A stretch of 64,000 nucleotides of DNA, from contig NC_063162.1 of assembly GCF_023159225.1 (NCBI RefSeq), positions 87,201,438-87,265,437 on the forward strand, in the 5' to 3' direction. Shown one piece after another: positions 30,900 through 42,320 of the stretch (the first letter of the stretch is position 1; each line of letters opens with the position of its first letter). The position numbers were made by a program, and so were the translations under genes. Source of the DNA: Perognathus longimembris pacificus (lineage: Eukaryota > Chordata > Mammalia > Rodentia > Heteromyidae). The notes beneath the pieces are model-generated. The model was not told the origin of the DNA. It did not search any database and saw only the letters and a program-made list of their open reading frames with translations.

Positions 30900-32269
30900 T
30901 GATCCTTTTCAATCCCTCACATTATAGGTAAATGTATCACCTTGAAAGGTGAAATGACTTGTTCAAGACCACTCCTACTTGGTTAACACTGATTTCTCTG
31001 GACTTCCAGTTCTTTCCACCACTTCATGCAGGAAGATTCTACCATTGGCTACTAGGGTTACATAGTCCTACCCCATCCATTGTCAGTCAGATATGAGCTC
31101 TTTTGGATGTGTTGTTGTCTAGTCACAGCAAGTATCAGCAGGAAGGGGCAAAAGGTGCTGGCCAGACTCCTGTGGAGGCCACTATAATGCTTCTATATTA
31201 TTCAGTCAACATGGGGATTTGTAATGGTGAGTGTGTTGCAAACTCACAGAATGTGATTGCTGGCATCTGCCCTTTGCATCTGTGCTTTGACCATATAACT
31301 GTGCTTGGTTTTGTGGGGAAGTGGGCCAAAGATAGTCTTGTAGAGTCTCACACATTCTGTTTGTGGTTTCTTCTCCTTTCCACAGAGAAGAATGAATTCA
31401 AGAAAGAAGCAAATTTAGAGAAAGAAGCAAATTTAAGCAAAAAACTCCCCTCAAAACAAAAACACCCTGGAATTTCATTTTATTCTATGAACTCCTGGGA
31501 ACCACAAACACAAAACTGAACAGACAGGTTTTTGATCTCCTGAAAGATTAAACAACTTGGTATTAAGGTTGGGTGTAATTAATCAGTTGCACAAAAAAAG
31601 CATAATTTCCTTGTGAGAAAAGAAATAATTCAGTTATTCAAATGTTCCTGTGATGAAGGTAGTACAAAAAGGGCAATCTTATTGCAACCTTATTTTCATT
31701 CTCCAGATTATTCCATTTCAAAAGATTTCTATTTATTTTTTATAATCCAGGGTAGGCACTCTGGCTAAAGGTTTTTTTTTGTTTGTTTGTTTTGGTTTGG
31801 TTTTAGGAATTTGACCGCTAAGATATTTATTTGCAAGTAACAGAAATCTAATCTAGCATCAAAACAACTTAAAGTAAAATTAATTGGCTTACGTTACTAT
31901 ATAGTTCCTGAGTAGGACTAGCTTTAAGCAGAGCTGGATTTAGGGGCTTGAGCATACCCTAGCATGCTGAGTAACTGGTTCCACAAATGCTTGTTTGTTG
32001 TGATTGTTCCGGCTGGGTCATGCTGCAGGGACCATGGTTATTGAGGCTATTATGAGCCAGGCATGGGTTGGGCAGACAAAAATAATGGATACCTAACAGC
32101 CTCAGTGTTGTGAACATGCAGGATAAATGCTTGATGAAGAACTCAATGTCTAGCTCTAATCCTATCCCTGTGTTTGCTTGTTGAGCCCCTTGCCAAGCTA
32201 CTGACTTACTCTGTGGACTTTTGAGTTCTACTAGTTATCCCTCAATTAATGAATCATTCTGACTGCCTT
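30900..32269. other. Mostly unique sequence with a weak MIR-class remnant
   Basis: TTATAGGTAAATGTATCACC and TGAAATGACTTGTTCAAGAC near 30925-30970 look MIR-like. A frame of 138 codons at 31103-31519 includes an 18-bp tandem repeat (GAAAGAAGCAAATTTA) and has no recognisable domain; I do not call it a gene. Confidence 0.35.
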
Positions 32270-32700
32270 AGTCTGTTCAGGTTGCTATGAGAAATGATCA
32301 TAAACTGAGCAGTTTATAATTAATAGAAATGTATTACTTCTAGTCTGGAGACTGAGATCAAGGTACGCAGATTCAGGTTTTGGTGTCAGTCTTCCTCCTA
32401 ACTATATTCATTTTTGGCATTATGGAGTTTGAACCCAGGACTTTGTACTTGCTAGGCAGGTTCTCTACTGCTGCTGAGCCAAGCCTCCAGTCCTCTGGCT
32501 GTGTCCTTACTTGGTCGATGTAGCAAAGCAACCCTCTGGAGCTTCTCTGATAAGGACATTAATTCTGTGCATTAGAGTGACACCCTGTTATCTAATCAAA
32601 ACCCATAGGTTTCCCCTTCTCATTACCTCTTAACCTGGAGGTTCTGATTTTGGTAGATGAAGCTTGGGAGGGAGGAGGATACATTCAAACTATAGCAAGT
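32270..32700 (-). mobile_element. MaLR-type LTR, antisense, split by an ID element
   Basis: CCTTAGTCTGTTCAGGTTGC, GTCTGGAGACTGAGATCAAG, then after the insertion CTGGCTGTGTCCTTAC, CATTACCTCTTAACCTGG and CATTCAAACTATAGCA, the reversed order of a MaLR LTR. Confidence 0.6.
32408..32492 (-). mobile_element. ID-like monomer, antisense, inside the LTR
   Basis: GGAGTTTGAACCCAGGACTT, TACTTGCTAGGCAGGTTCTC, GAGCCAAGCCTCCAGTCC; a reversed tRNA-Ala-like unit with no Geo half. Confidence 0.6.
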
Positions 32701-33730
32701 TCTCAACTCCAATACTTCTTGCTTGTTTCTGTTGCTCATTTCAGCTAGTCTTGCTTAGTTAGATTGTGGTGATCCTTTCTTCCCTGAACCTGCTTAACCA
32801 GGTCAGTCTTAGACAATTTGTGATTGAGTTTGGTGGATGGTCAACACAGATGCTTTAGTACTGGGGGAAAGATCTTCCTTTTTCCCTTCATCACAAGTAT
32901 AGCCTCAGATCATAAGTGGTTGATTAGATTTCTTTCCTTTCTTTTTTAAAGAAATTGTTGAATGAACCAAGTCTAATTCATTCCAAATTTTTAAAAAAGT
33001 CATTTAAGCATTATTTCTTGTTTTTCTTGTTGCCATCTGCCCTCTGTAAATGTCATTGCATGTTAGTGCCTCTGCCTTAAGGGGCAAGGTAAGATTGAGG
33101 GTAACTAAATCCTTGACAGCAGCCCACCTTCTGTCTGTCTTTGTTTTCTCTGGAGACTTCAGAGATGAGTCCATGCAAAACCAGTTTTATATCTTGACCA
33201 AAAGAACTATGATAGACTAACTGTAAGTATCCATTAATAATCTTCTTGGTGTCTCCTTGTACAACAGGAAATTGAAAGTCACCTTCCAAGGTCACCTCTG
33301 AGTAGTTGCATACACTCACATTTTTTCATTTGCCTTTCTCTTGAGTCCTGCCAGGATCAAATTAAACATGAATAAATGCCAAGTTCAGAAGCAGGTGACT
33401 GGGTTTGTTCTGTTTGTCAGTCTCAGAGTGTCTATTACTTCTCAGTCCAGTTGGAAAAGAGTCTGTTTCTATTAGCACATCTAATTGAATTTACTATTCT
33501 TGATTGTGGGTTGTCTGCTTTCTTTGTTTATTTTAAGTCCTATGTGGCTACTTCACAGCCATCTATTTTCTTTAACTTTGTTTTTTATTTATTTGTTTGT
33601 TTTTAATCTCCAAAGTCTTTTCATCTAGGCTGTGGTCAAGACTCACAAAAGCTGTTTTGATTAGGTTTCTCTCATTCATTGATATATCACAGGAGCAGGA
33701 CATGGCTTCATATTATAAGAATACTTTAAA
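32701..33730. other. Unique sequence, nothing recognised
   Basis: No repeat or exon that I can support. The minus frame at 33077-33319 has no known domain. Confidence 0.4.
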
Positions 33731-33960
33731 GCTGGCACTGGTGGCTTATACATACAATCATAGCTACTCAGGAGGCTGAGATCTGAGGACTGGTGTTTGA
33801 AGCTAGCCTGGGCAGGAAAGTCTATCTCTAATAAACTACCAAAAAGCTGGAAGTGAAGCTGTGGCTTAAGTGGTAGAGTGCCAGTTTTTAGTACAAAAGC
33901 TCTGGGACAGTGCCCAGGCCTTGATTTCAAACCCCAGTACTGGCACAAAGAAAAAATAAT
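33731..33960 (+). mobile_element. B1-Geo SINE
   Basis: Head GCTGGCACTGGTGGCTTATA, CTACTCAGGAGGCTGAGATC, junction TAATAAACTACCAAAAAGCT, and Geo to CCCCAGTACTGGCACAAAG. The 3' end reads GGCACA, then an A-rich tail. Confidence 0.85.
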
Positions 33961-34212
33961 TAGAGAACTAATGAGGTGGTAGGGTTGTGTTTCATTTCTC
34001 TTCATTTCCATCTGTTCAGGCACCTGCATTTGCCATTAATTACTATTCCTGTGGTGAGTTCTCTCTTTCTTTGTTTTACCAGGGCTTTAAAATGATCTCA
34101 GAAGGAAAGCTGATATGGAGGCACATATCTGCATTAGAATAGGTATTTGCTTTTATCTTGGTAGTTCAACGTTATCGTTAAGACTCAGAGCTATTTTAGT
34201 CCCCCCCCCCCC

Positions 34213-34413
34213 TTTTTTTTTTTTGGCCAGTCCTGGGCCTTGGACTCAGGGCCTGAGCACCATCCCTGGCTTCTTCCCGCTCAAGGCTAGCACTCTGCCA
34301 CCTGAGCCACAGCGCCCCTTCTGGCCGTTTTCCATATATGTGGTGCTGGGGAATCGAACCAAGAGCTTCATGTGTAAGGCAAGCACTCTTGCCACTAGGC
34401 CATATTCCCAGCC
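34213..34413 (-). mobile_element. IDL-Geo SINE, antisense, young subfamily
   Basis: T12 tail at 34213-34224, full Geo, and a head with an intact B box on the minus strand. Perfect 13-bp TSD ctattttagtccc at 34191-34203 and 34414-34426. A run of 12 C lies between the left TSD and the T tail. Confidence 0.95.
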
Positions 34414-34759
34414 CTATTTTAGTCCCATTTTTAAGGATATTCTTTTTATCTTCTCCTGCTGTCTCTGCTTATTCTCTATAGTTCAACCACTTTGGTCACA
34501 TCATTTTTTTTTTTTTCTTAGCAAGAAATATTTGAATACTATTTGTGGCTCCTACTTTGTTTTAGAAGTAGAAAAATGCCTTGTTTGATATTTCTTTTCA
34601 GTAATAGGCACTTGGGTCAAACCAGTGCAAATCAATTTGCAAGTGGTTGGTAATCACACAGCATTAAAATAACAAAACAAGCATTTATTTATGAAAGACA
34701 TTTTAAAGGGAATATATACTCTATTTGGAGGTTCCACTTGCTGCTTTTATTTTAGGTAA

Positions 34760-35480
34760 ACATTTTGTACAGCATATGTACAGAAAACTTTATAAAGCAT
34801 AAATGTATAGTTTAATGAATTTTCATAAAATAAATGAATCTATGTAGCCAACGTCCAGATTAAGGAATAGAAGGTTTGTTATTAACTCTTTTAATCCTTG
34901 GACACCTAGCTCTATTCCAAATGGATAGTTCCTCACCTGGTTTATTATGCCATCAGATAAAATTTGCTTGTGTTTGTAAAATTTGCTTGTTTATGAGTCT
35001 ACTGACTCAAAGTCTGTATTACAGTCTGTATTACAGACTTTGAGTCAGTAGACTCATTCATGTTTTGTTTGATGTATGGTTGTAGTTCTTTCATTCCTAT
35101 TGCTGTTTGAATTCCATTGTTTGTGTGCCAAACTTTATTCAGTTTAATAGTGGTAAGCATGCGGGTTTTTCCCATTTTGGGCTGTTTCTGATTAGTGCTG
35201 TTGTGTGGATTCATGTATGTGGCATTTGGTGAATATACTCATGGATTTTTATTGGGTGTAAGGGCTGGATTACAAATTGATGTATGACTAACTTTGATTC
35301 TCCCACATGTTGTGTCAATTTGCATCTCCATTGTTCATTTTAGCCATTCTGGTTAGTTTGGCGGTTTCTTATTATTTTTAATTCTTGTGACCTTGTTTGG
35401 TAAAGAAGACAATCATCTTTCCATAGGCTTATCAGGCATGAGTATACTTTGATCTTAGTTATGTTTTTAGTTATTTAAGT
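34760..35480 (-). mobile_element. Old L1 (L1M-type) 3' region, antisense
   Basis: AATGAATTTTCATAAAATAA, ATGTAGCCAACGTCCAGATT, TTCATTCCTATTGCTGTTTG, CCCATTTTGGGCTGTTTCTG and TTTTAGCCATTCTGGTTAGT follow the reversed old-L1 3' end. The minus frame at 34999-35214 still shows a weakly ORF2-like end (NKVWHTNNGIQ). An inverted repeat sits inside it. Confidence 0.7.
34993..35057. repeat. 24-bp perfect inverted repeat with 17-nt spacer
   Basis: Left arm 34993-35016 (ATGAGTCTACTG to AAAGTCTG), right arm 35034-35057, complementary at all 24 positions. The spacer holds part of a tandem 12-mer (AGTCTGTATTAC twice, 35011-35034). It can form a hairpin or cruciform. Confidence 0.95.
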
Positions 35481-35587
35481 CATAGCTCACATTAAAAGAG
35501 CAAGCAAACATTAAACAACTTCCAAGAAAGATTTATCAACATTCATTAAATTGTGGTATGAACTTCTAGGCCAATAGCAAGTCTTTA

Positions 35588-35793
35588 TTTATTTATTTCT
35601 TTGCCAGTCCTGGGCCTTGGACTCAGGGCTTGAGCACTGTCCCTGGCTTTTTTTTGCTCAAGGCTAGCACTCTGCCACTTGAGCCACAGCGCCACTTCTG
35701 GCCTTTTCCATATACATGGTGCTGGGGAATCGAACTCAGGGCTTCATGTATATGAGGCAAGCAATCTTGCTACTAGGCCATCTCCCCAGCCCC
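35588..35793 (-). mobile_element. IDL-Geo SINE, antisense
   Basis: ATTT-repeat tail, complete Geo and head. Perfect 15-bp TSD aatagcaagtcttta at 35573-35587 and 35794-35808. Confidence 0.95.
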
Positions 35794-35808
35794 AATAGCA
35801 AGTCTTTA

Positions 35809-36486
35809 GATCTTTGTTAATTTATTATTATTAGATTTTAAAACATAAGTGCAAATTAGAAATACAGTCTTTTTTATGGTCCTGTGGCATACTTCTAGAG
35901 CACTTTTGTTTTGTATTTTGTTTCCTAGATAGTCTTGTTGCTACCTTTACCTGGGTTGATACAATTTATACTTCAGTCCTTTCTCTGCCTCCCAAGTAGT
36001 GGTATGTCCCACTACTTCTGGTTCTACAATCTTTCTTTCTAATTGAGTCTTATTGTACAACATAGGAGATCTAAGGTGAAGGATGTAGTCTCAATTTTCA
36101 AGGAGCACACATGTAAGCTGGGTGCTGGTGGCTCCCAGGATGACAGTGACCATGCTAACACCTGGATATGCTATTGCAAACTTTGAAAATGTACCTTGAT
36201 TACTTTGAGGAAGAAGAGGTGAGCCCTTTGAAAGGAACACAGGAACATATCAGAAGATTTGAAATGCCTTTGAACTTCACTGTCAAATATCTTTATAAGT
36301 GAAAGATGGAAAGAACAAGCTTTTTCCAAAGTTTTGTGCATTTGAGGGATATCAAGTAGCTCAGAGTGGCTGAATTATAGGAGATTCAGAGTGATATAGA
36401 GGAAGAAAGTTTAAAAGAGAGTAAAATCAATTATCTTAATATTCAAAGCAAGCCTGTTTTAATAAATCAGAAAGCCTCATTAGCAA
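35809..36486. other. Unique sequence, nothing recognised
   Basis: No gene feature or repeat family seen apart from weak ID-like text near 36110-36140 (GCTGGGTGCTGGTGGCTCC). Confidence 0.4.
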
Positions 36487-36496
36487 AGCAAATTAA

Positions 36497-36700
36497 GGGG
36501 TGGGAATGTGGCTTAGTGGTAGAGTGTTTGCCTAGCATGCACGAAGCCCTGGGTTGATTCCTCAGTACCACATAAACAGAAAAAAGGTGGAAGTAGCCCT
36601 GTGGCTCAAGTTGTAGAGCAGTAGCCTTGAGCAAAAAGAAGCTCAGAGACAGCATCTAGTTCCTGAGTTCAAGCCCCAACAGGACCAGTAAAAAAAAAAA
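36497..36700 (+). mobile_element. IDL-Geo SINE
   Basis: GGGGTGGGAATGTGGCTTAG head; the B box has lost its C (GGGTTGATTCC). Geo ends AGGACCAGT, then A11. Perfect 10-bp TSD agcaaattaa at 36487-36496 and 36701-36710. Confidence 0.9.
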
Positions 36701-37117
36701 AGCAAATTAAAACACATAGAGATAGACATAGAGAAAAACATTGAGATTTAACTGTCTTTGTTAAATCTTTATTATACTGTCTTTGTTATACTGACAAGTG
36801 TGTGGAGAAATGGTCTCCATTTTATGGCTGGCTTAAATTGCTCTATCACTCTATGATAGGTGATCCGGTCATCTTTTTCAAAATTGAAAATGTGCATACT
36901 TTTTCACCCAGTAGTGCTTCTTGTTGGAAATATATCTTGTTGAAAGTGAACTCAATGTGAACAAAAAGCTATAATAATAAATTATTGGAAATAACCTAAC
37001 TAAAAGAGAATGTTTAATTGTGCTTTATCTATTCAATGGCTTTCTGCAGCCAATAGATTTGGTGAAAATTCCTTTATATTGGTGCACTATTATGGAACAA
37101 CCTTCAAGATATATCAT

Positions 37118-37192
37118 GGAGCTCTCTCTCTCTCGTTCTCTCTCTCTCTAGTATATATATCACACACACGCACACACACACACACATATATG
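37118..37192 (+). repeat. Compound (CT)n-(TA)n-(CA)n-(TA)n microsatellite
   Basis: CTCTCTCTCTCTCG, TATATATATCACACACAC and CACACACACACACATATATA follow one another. Four dinucleotide phases occur in about 75 bp. Confidence 0.9.
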
Positions 37193-37535
37193 ATAGTAGC
37201 TATGTAAAAATTTGGGGACATTTTATCTGAAAAAAAAAGATGAAATTGCTGATACTGTTTCCTGAGAGAATGAGGTGTCTGAAGTCCAAGAGAGACTTTT
37301 TGCTGCACACCCTTTTACAACTTTAGGATTGTGAACTCTTGGGGTATAGTATCTATCCCAAATAAATGGAATTATCTCGCCAATCGCTCTGCCCTCCTCC
37401 TCCCAAAATAGAATGAGATCATGGAAGATTTTGAATTATAGTCAACCAACTATATTTTTAGGTCTTTTAAAATTTATTGAAGTGTATTACTTCCTTTAAT
37501 CCGACATTAACAAAGTGAGGAAGCAGTTATTTTTT

Positions 37536-37754
37536 ATTTATTTATTTATTTATTTATTTTTTTGGCCAGTCCTGGGCCTTGGACTCAGGGCCTGAGCACT
37601 GTCCCTGGCTTCTTCCCGCTCAAGGCTAGCACTCTGCCACTTGAGCCACAGCGCCGCTTCTGGCCGTTTTCTGTATATGTGGTGCTGGGGAATCGAACCT
37701 AGGGCCTCGTGTATCCGAGGCAGGCACTCTTGCCACTAGGCTATATCCCCAGCC
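37536..37754 (-). mobile_element. IDL-Geo SINE, antisense
   Basis: (TTTA)n tail at 37530-37560, Geo, and a head whose B box is intact. The head keeps a GTATCCGAGG anticodon-arm variant. TSD near TATTTTTT is short because of the tail. Confidence 0.9.
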
Positions 37755-37755
37755 C

Positions 37756-37930
37756 TATTTTTTTAAAGTAGCTTATATTAGTTATACATGGGGTAGAAAT
37801 TCATTGTTACATCTTCACTCATATTGGCAGTGTATTCCAATCAATCTCACACTTTAGCATGCTCCCTGCCCCTCCCCCATAAAAGCATTCCCAACCATTT
37901 TCTTTGTGCTATTTTCATAGTTGCAAATAA
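37756..37930 (-). mobile_element. Possible L1 3' UTR fragment, antisense
   Basis: TTAGTTATACATGGGGTAG, AATTCATTGTTACATCTTC and a CCCTGCCCCTCCCCC block resemble the layout of the other reversed L1 3' ends (VTACATnnTTC then C-rich). Weak. Confidence 0.35.
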
Positions 37931-40840
37931 CTTATTTGGATAATCTTCAGCCTCCTTCTGCCGGGCACTTTTATTTATTTATTTTTAATTTATGTTTAAA
38001 AATTGATTGTAAAGCTGATGTTCTAGATTACTTTTAGGCAAAGTGAACACATACCAAGTAATAATTGCAGCCTAGTGATTTGAGAAGCATTTATTAGCAA
38101 TTTTTACCTTGATCTGTAGCTGTTTATCTTTTTATACCAGATCTGGTCTTGGCTCTTCAACCTTGATTTCAAAATCATTAGCTGTCGGTGGCAAATTTGA
38201 AATTCATTAATAAAGAAGAGATAGTTGAAGGCTTGATTATTTGTTGCTTAATGCAACCTCGGGGCTTTGTTTAGAATTACATATAATCCTTTTTTTTATT
38301 GATAGGAAGGCAATTGGATTTCATTTCTAAACCTTAGACTGATAATGATGAAGTTTGTCCCTTTTTTGCTTCCTTTTTCTATTATGTCTCAGCTACAGAC
38401 AATAAGAAAGAATTAATGTGACTTCAATAGCTTTGGACACCTTTCAAAGTATTAAGTCCACTTTTAGTAGAAACTATTTCAAAAAGGCTTTTTCAACAGA
38501 TCAAAGTAGCTCCATAGCAAAAAGAAATGGTAGAAGGTAAAAGAGTCACAAGAGGAAAAGAAACAAAAAACAAAAACTGAATTTCCCCATAAAGAAACAG
38601 ATGGTATTGTTTTAGGGAAAAAGTCAAGTTTAATTTCTCCAATGAAATTGCACAAGTAACTGGGAAGACAAATGGGAAAAATCAAAATGTGTCTCAGAAG
38701 ACCACCTTACCAAGGAACACTGTAAAGCATCCAAAAATGTGAAGTTTAGCAATGTGACCAACTTTATAAACAGAATTCCTCTTTTCAGAAACGAATGCTT
38801 TGAGTATACACAAGACAAAGGAAGGTCAAGATAGGGTAGTTACAAGAAGATTCAAGAAAAGTAGTGGAAGCTCTAGTGTTTTGCTCTTCAGTTCTTTCTA
38901 ACCAGAGATACATGGGATGAACATGGGTGGGAAATAAAGTTAGGAGTAGAGAAAATGGGTGAAGGATAATTTTTTAAGGCTAGCTATGACTAGCTAGAGT
39001 GGTTTGCTTGAGTGAAGAGAACAATTCTGTCTAATGTGTGTTGTGCAAATGTGGATGTGGCTAAGAAAAGACTAGTTAGCTGGGAGCAAGTTAGTGCCCT
39101 TGGGGCAAAGCTAAGGATCCCTTGGGGCAGTGTGGCAATATTTCAATCTCAGGATGGAAGCTTTCATGACCAAGTGGGTGATGTGACTAAGTGGGTGGTA
39201 GATGATGGGAGTCAGCATTGAATCTACCATAAGATGTTGGCTGTGGATCACTGTTATCCTGTGAGGAGTCAGTAAGTATTTTTCATGGAGACTGATCTAG
39301 GTTTTGTGGAAATAGACATTTTAATTAGTGAACTGAAATGTGAAGTGGGAATTACACTATTATGGTGTGTAGATGTACAAGCAGTTGGTAAGTTGGAGAT
39401 AGTTGGGAACAGTGTGATCTCATGGCTATAAATGTCCTATTTTTTCCATAGGATCAAGAGCTAGTTTTGGTGAAAAACATCTGTAAGATCACAGTGACTA
39501 AGCTACATGTTAGTTGGTTTGCTGAAGGAGCTTAATGATTGTGTGCTTTAACGAACATTTATTCTGTAGCTGTTAACTTGGTTTCAACTATTATGTCAAA
39601 CATTAGAGTGTCCTGGGATTATAGCAGTGAGCTAAGTCTCTACTCTTGTGGAATTCACATCATAAACAAATACAGGAATATGTAATTGCTAGTGAGTGCC
39701 ATGGCTAATTTAAAGCTGTGGTAAGAAGGTTAGAGTGAACTGAGGACTCAGAATTGCCATTTGATTTTATTTAGAATGATAGAAGGCCTCTCTGTAACAT
39801 TTGAGAACAGATCTAAAAAGGAAGAGAGGAATAACACCTCTGGGGAAAGAGCTCTCCAGGTAGAGGAAACAGGAACTGCAAAGGCCCCAAGGCGACCCCT
39901 AAAACCTGTCCTCCATAGACCAGCTAAGGAGAGTCCCAAGAATGGAAACTCTAGGAGGGAAGAAACTCCGTCTTTCTACCACTGCTATCTTTCTAAATAC
40001 CTTTCTTTGTGGTAGAAATGCTTAGGTTAAGGATCTCTGTGATGTGTCTATATGAATTCAGATAGTACATATGATTCTTGGAATAAGAACATAAAACTTT
40101 CATTATTATACAGAACTTATAAAGCTACTAACATACCTAGAGACAGAAAGATTTTGACATCCTTATGGAGGATGGAAAGTAATAGTGGGTTTTTTTTGGT
40201 GCAGAGAATAAATAATAACTTTGTCTAAATATATTTTAATTTACAACAACAATAGTGACAATCTAGACTGTTTGATCCCACACATTTTCAGTTCTTGTTA
40301 ACATAAGTGGAAGATGTTGGGGTTCAGACAGTGTTTTGGCTTGAGTGACTGTATGTGTGGGTATTATTGACTTTTGTTACCCAGGTGAAAAAATGTAGTG
40401 GGGTGTCAAAGTATAGAGTGGAATACTAGAAAGGAAGGAGAAAGATCTTGGGTGAGAAAAAGCTGCACGTGTGACCCACGTGGACTGCATATTTCTAAAG
40501 TTCAGCATCTGAGGAAGAATTTCAGGCTGATTGTCATTGTTGCTTGTGATGGATGTCGATTTCTTCATGAGCTGTTTTGTCTCCCATTTTGTAGCAGGAG
40601 CTGTCCTCATGCATCCTTCCAGGTCATGTCACTCAACATTTATTGCAATGTCTGGTGCCACTATTTTTTTTAAATGGAGCCTCACTGTGCCTTAGTTTAA
40701 ACTTATTTATTAGAGTTTTGTTTTCTTTCACTCCATTTCCATAGCATGTATTAAGCAACTACTATGGGCAGGATATGAATAGGTACTGAGTGCAAACGTG
40801 TGCATATATTTAAAATGAACTTCCAGGTCAAGGGGTTAGA
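37931..40840. other. Long SINE-free stretch; old repeat at about 39560-39890
   Basis: The block with GAAGGCCTCTCTGTAACATT, TGAGAACAGATCTAAAAAGG, AAGAGCTCTCCAGGTAGAGG and ACTGCAAAGGCCCCAAGGCG matches a common ancient mammalian repeat ('caagtgcaaaggccctgagg'). Nothing else was recognised. Confidence 0.45.
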
Positions 40841-40841
40841 G

Positions 40842-40935
40842 TAGCCCTATGGTAGAGCAAGCAAACCAGCAATCAATCACTATCTGTAAGGCCCTGAGTT
40901 CAACCACCAGCATCTCTTACCCAAATAAAAATAAA
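40842..40935 (+). mobile_element. ID-like monomer, diverged
   Basis: TATGGTAGAGCAAGC and GGCCCTGAGTTCAACCACCA, then an A-rich tail (AAATAAAAATAAAG). Confidence 0.45.
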
Positions 40936-41336
40936 GAGAGCTTCTCTCCTTGGCCATAAACTACTTAATTAGTGATACAAATCTAGTGCTTCATAATGTG
41001 CTTAATTCTTTTTCTGATAGCTACTTTGTTTTCATACTGAGAGTCATTACAGGTACTCAATCAGTAAATGATTAAGAGGAAAATTGAAAATCTAGTTAAA
41101 ATTCAGCAAACATACAGTACTTAAATAGGAGACATTTAAACCTACCTTTTGAGCAACTTTTCCCACAGGGATAGGAAATGAGAACCTTCTGATATAATTT
41201 TCTCTGAAAGAAACCCTAGGAGAAAATTGCTTGGTTTGGCAGGATGTGGCTGGCTCCCTGGCAGAGCTGACAAGTGGTTGGACATCAAGAATCGAGGTGT
41301 AGATGGTTGTCAGAGCAATTAAGAGTGATTAAGCAG

Positions 41337-41540
41337 GGGCTAGGAATATGGCCTAGTGGCAAGAGTGCTTGCCTCCTATACATGAAGCCCTAGGTTTGAT
41401 TCCTCAGCACCACATATATTGAAAACGGCCAGAAGTGACACTGTGGCTCAAGTGGCAAAGTGCTAGCCTTGAGCAAAAAGAAGCCAGGGACAGTGCTCAG
41501 GCAAAAAATAAAAATAAATAAACTAACAACAACAACAAAA
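41337..41540 (+). mobile_element. IDL-Geo SINE lacking the last part of Geo
   Basis: Head and most of Geo; after GACAGTGCTCAGGC it passes directly into an A-rich tail, so the final 30 bp or so of the family consensus (CCTGAGTTCAAGCC region) are absent. Perfect 16-bp TSD aagagtgattaagcag at 41321-41336 and 41541-41556. Confidence 0.95.
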
Positions 41541-42096
41541 AAGAGTGATTAAGCAGAATGACTTGAGAGAAGGTTTTCAGGTGTGATGATGTCTGAAAAA
41601 GCTGTTACTTTAGGTGAGGTGGAGGAAGGCAAGAAATGAGAAGGGATAGGCAAAAAATGTTGTTAACCTAAGAACCTCAATGGTGCTTTTACTTATGGAT
41701 TCACCTAATGGTTTGCATGTTGTCAGGGCCAGGGAACCTTAAAATGACCTAACCTTGGTCTTTATAGTGTTGATGTCAAGCACACAGTTATGAATGTGTT
41801 AGGACTTTGCCTGTGAATTTACAGAGGCCTGGCATGAATTGCTTTGAACTGGAGGAACAATTTGAGTATGTGGTTCATAGGAGGGACTTCCCAAATCAAT
41901 AGAGCAACATTTCAATTCATCCAGTTTCCTGTCATTCTTTGAAGGTAGTAAAATAATTTTCCAGACATGGTTTCTGATGTTTCAGTCTTCTGCAGTGCAC
42001 TGCATTGTGGATCACAAGACCTAGATGATTCCATAGCATTAGGTAAATCTTAAACCTAGGGCCTCAGTTTCCACATTCTTAAAATCAAGGGTTGAG

Positions 42097-42305
42097 GAGT
42101 CTGGGCATGGTGGCCCATGACTGTGGTCCCAGTTACTCAGGAGACAGAGGTAAGAGGACCACAGTTCAAGGCCAGGTTGGACAAAAGCAAGAGACTGAAA
42201 AACAAACTAACAACAAAAGAACTGGGTGGTGATTCAAGTGGTAGGCAAGTCCCTGAGGTTAGTCCCACTAACCTCCCCACCAAGAAAAAACCTTCTAAAA
42301 CAAAA
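42097..42305 (+). mobile_element. B1 + ID-type dimeric SINE (no Geo)
   Basis: 7SL head GGGCATGGTGGCCCATGACT, GTTCAAGGCCAGGTTGGACA, then an A-rich linker and a diverged ID-like right half (GTGATTCAAGTGGTAGGCAA, CCCACCAAGAAAAAACC). TSD-like caagggttga / caagggttgg. It resembles older B1-ID dimers of other rodents. Confidence 0.55.
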
Positions 42306-42320
42306 CAAGGGTTGGACTGA

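Noticed and set aside
31103..31519. 138-codon frame considered as an exon
   Set aside because: No known domain, no framing splice sites, and its longest ordered part comes from an 18-bp tandem repeat.
34115..34588. 157-codon frame
   Set aside because: Most of it is translation of an antisense IDL-Geo SINE; the same peptide text recurs at other SINE copies.
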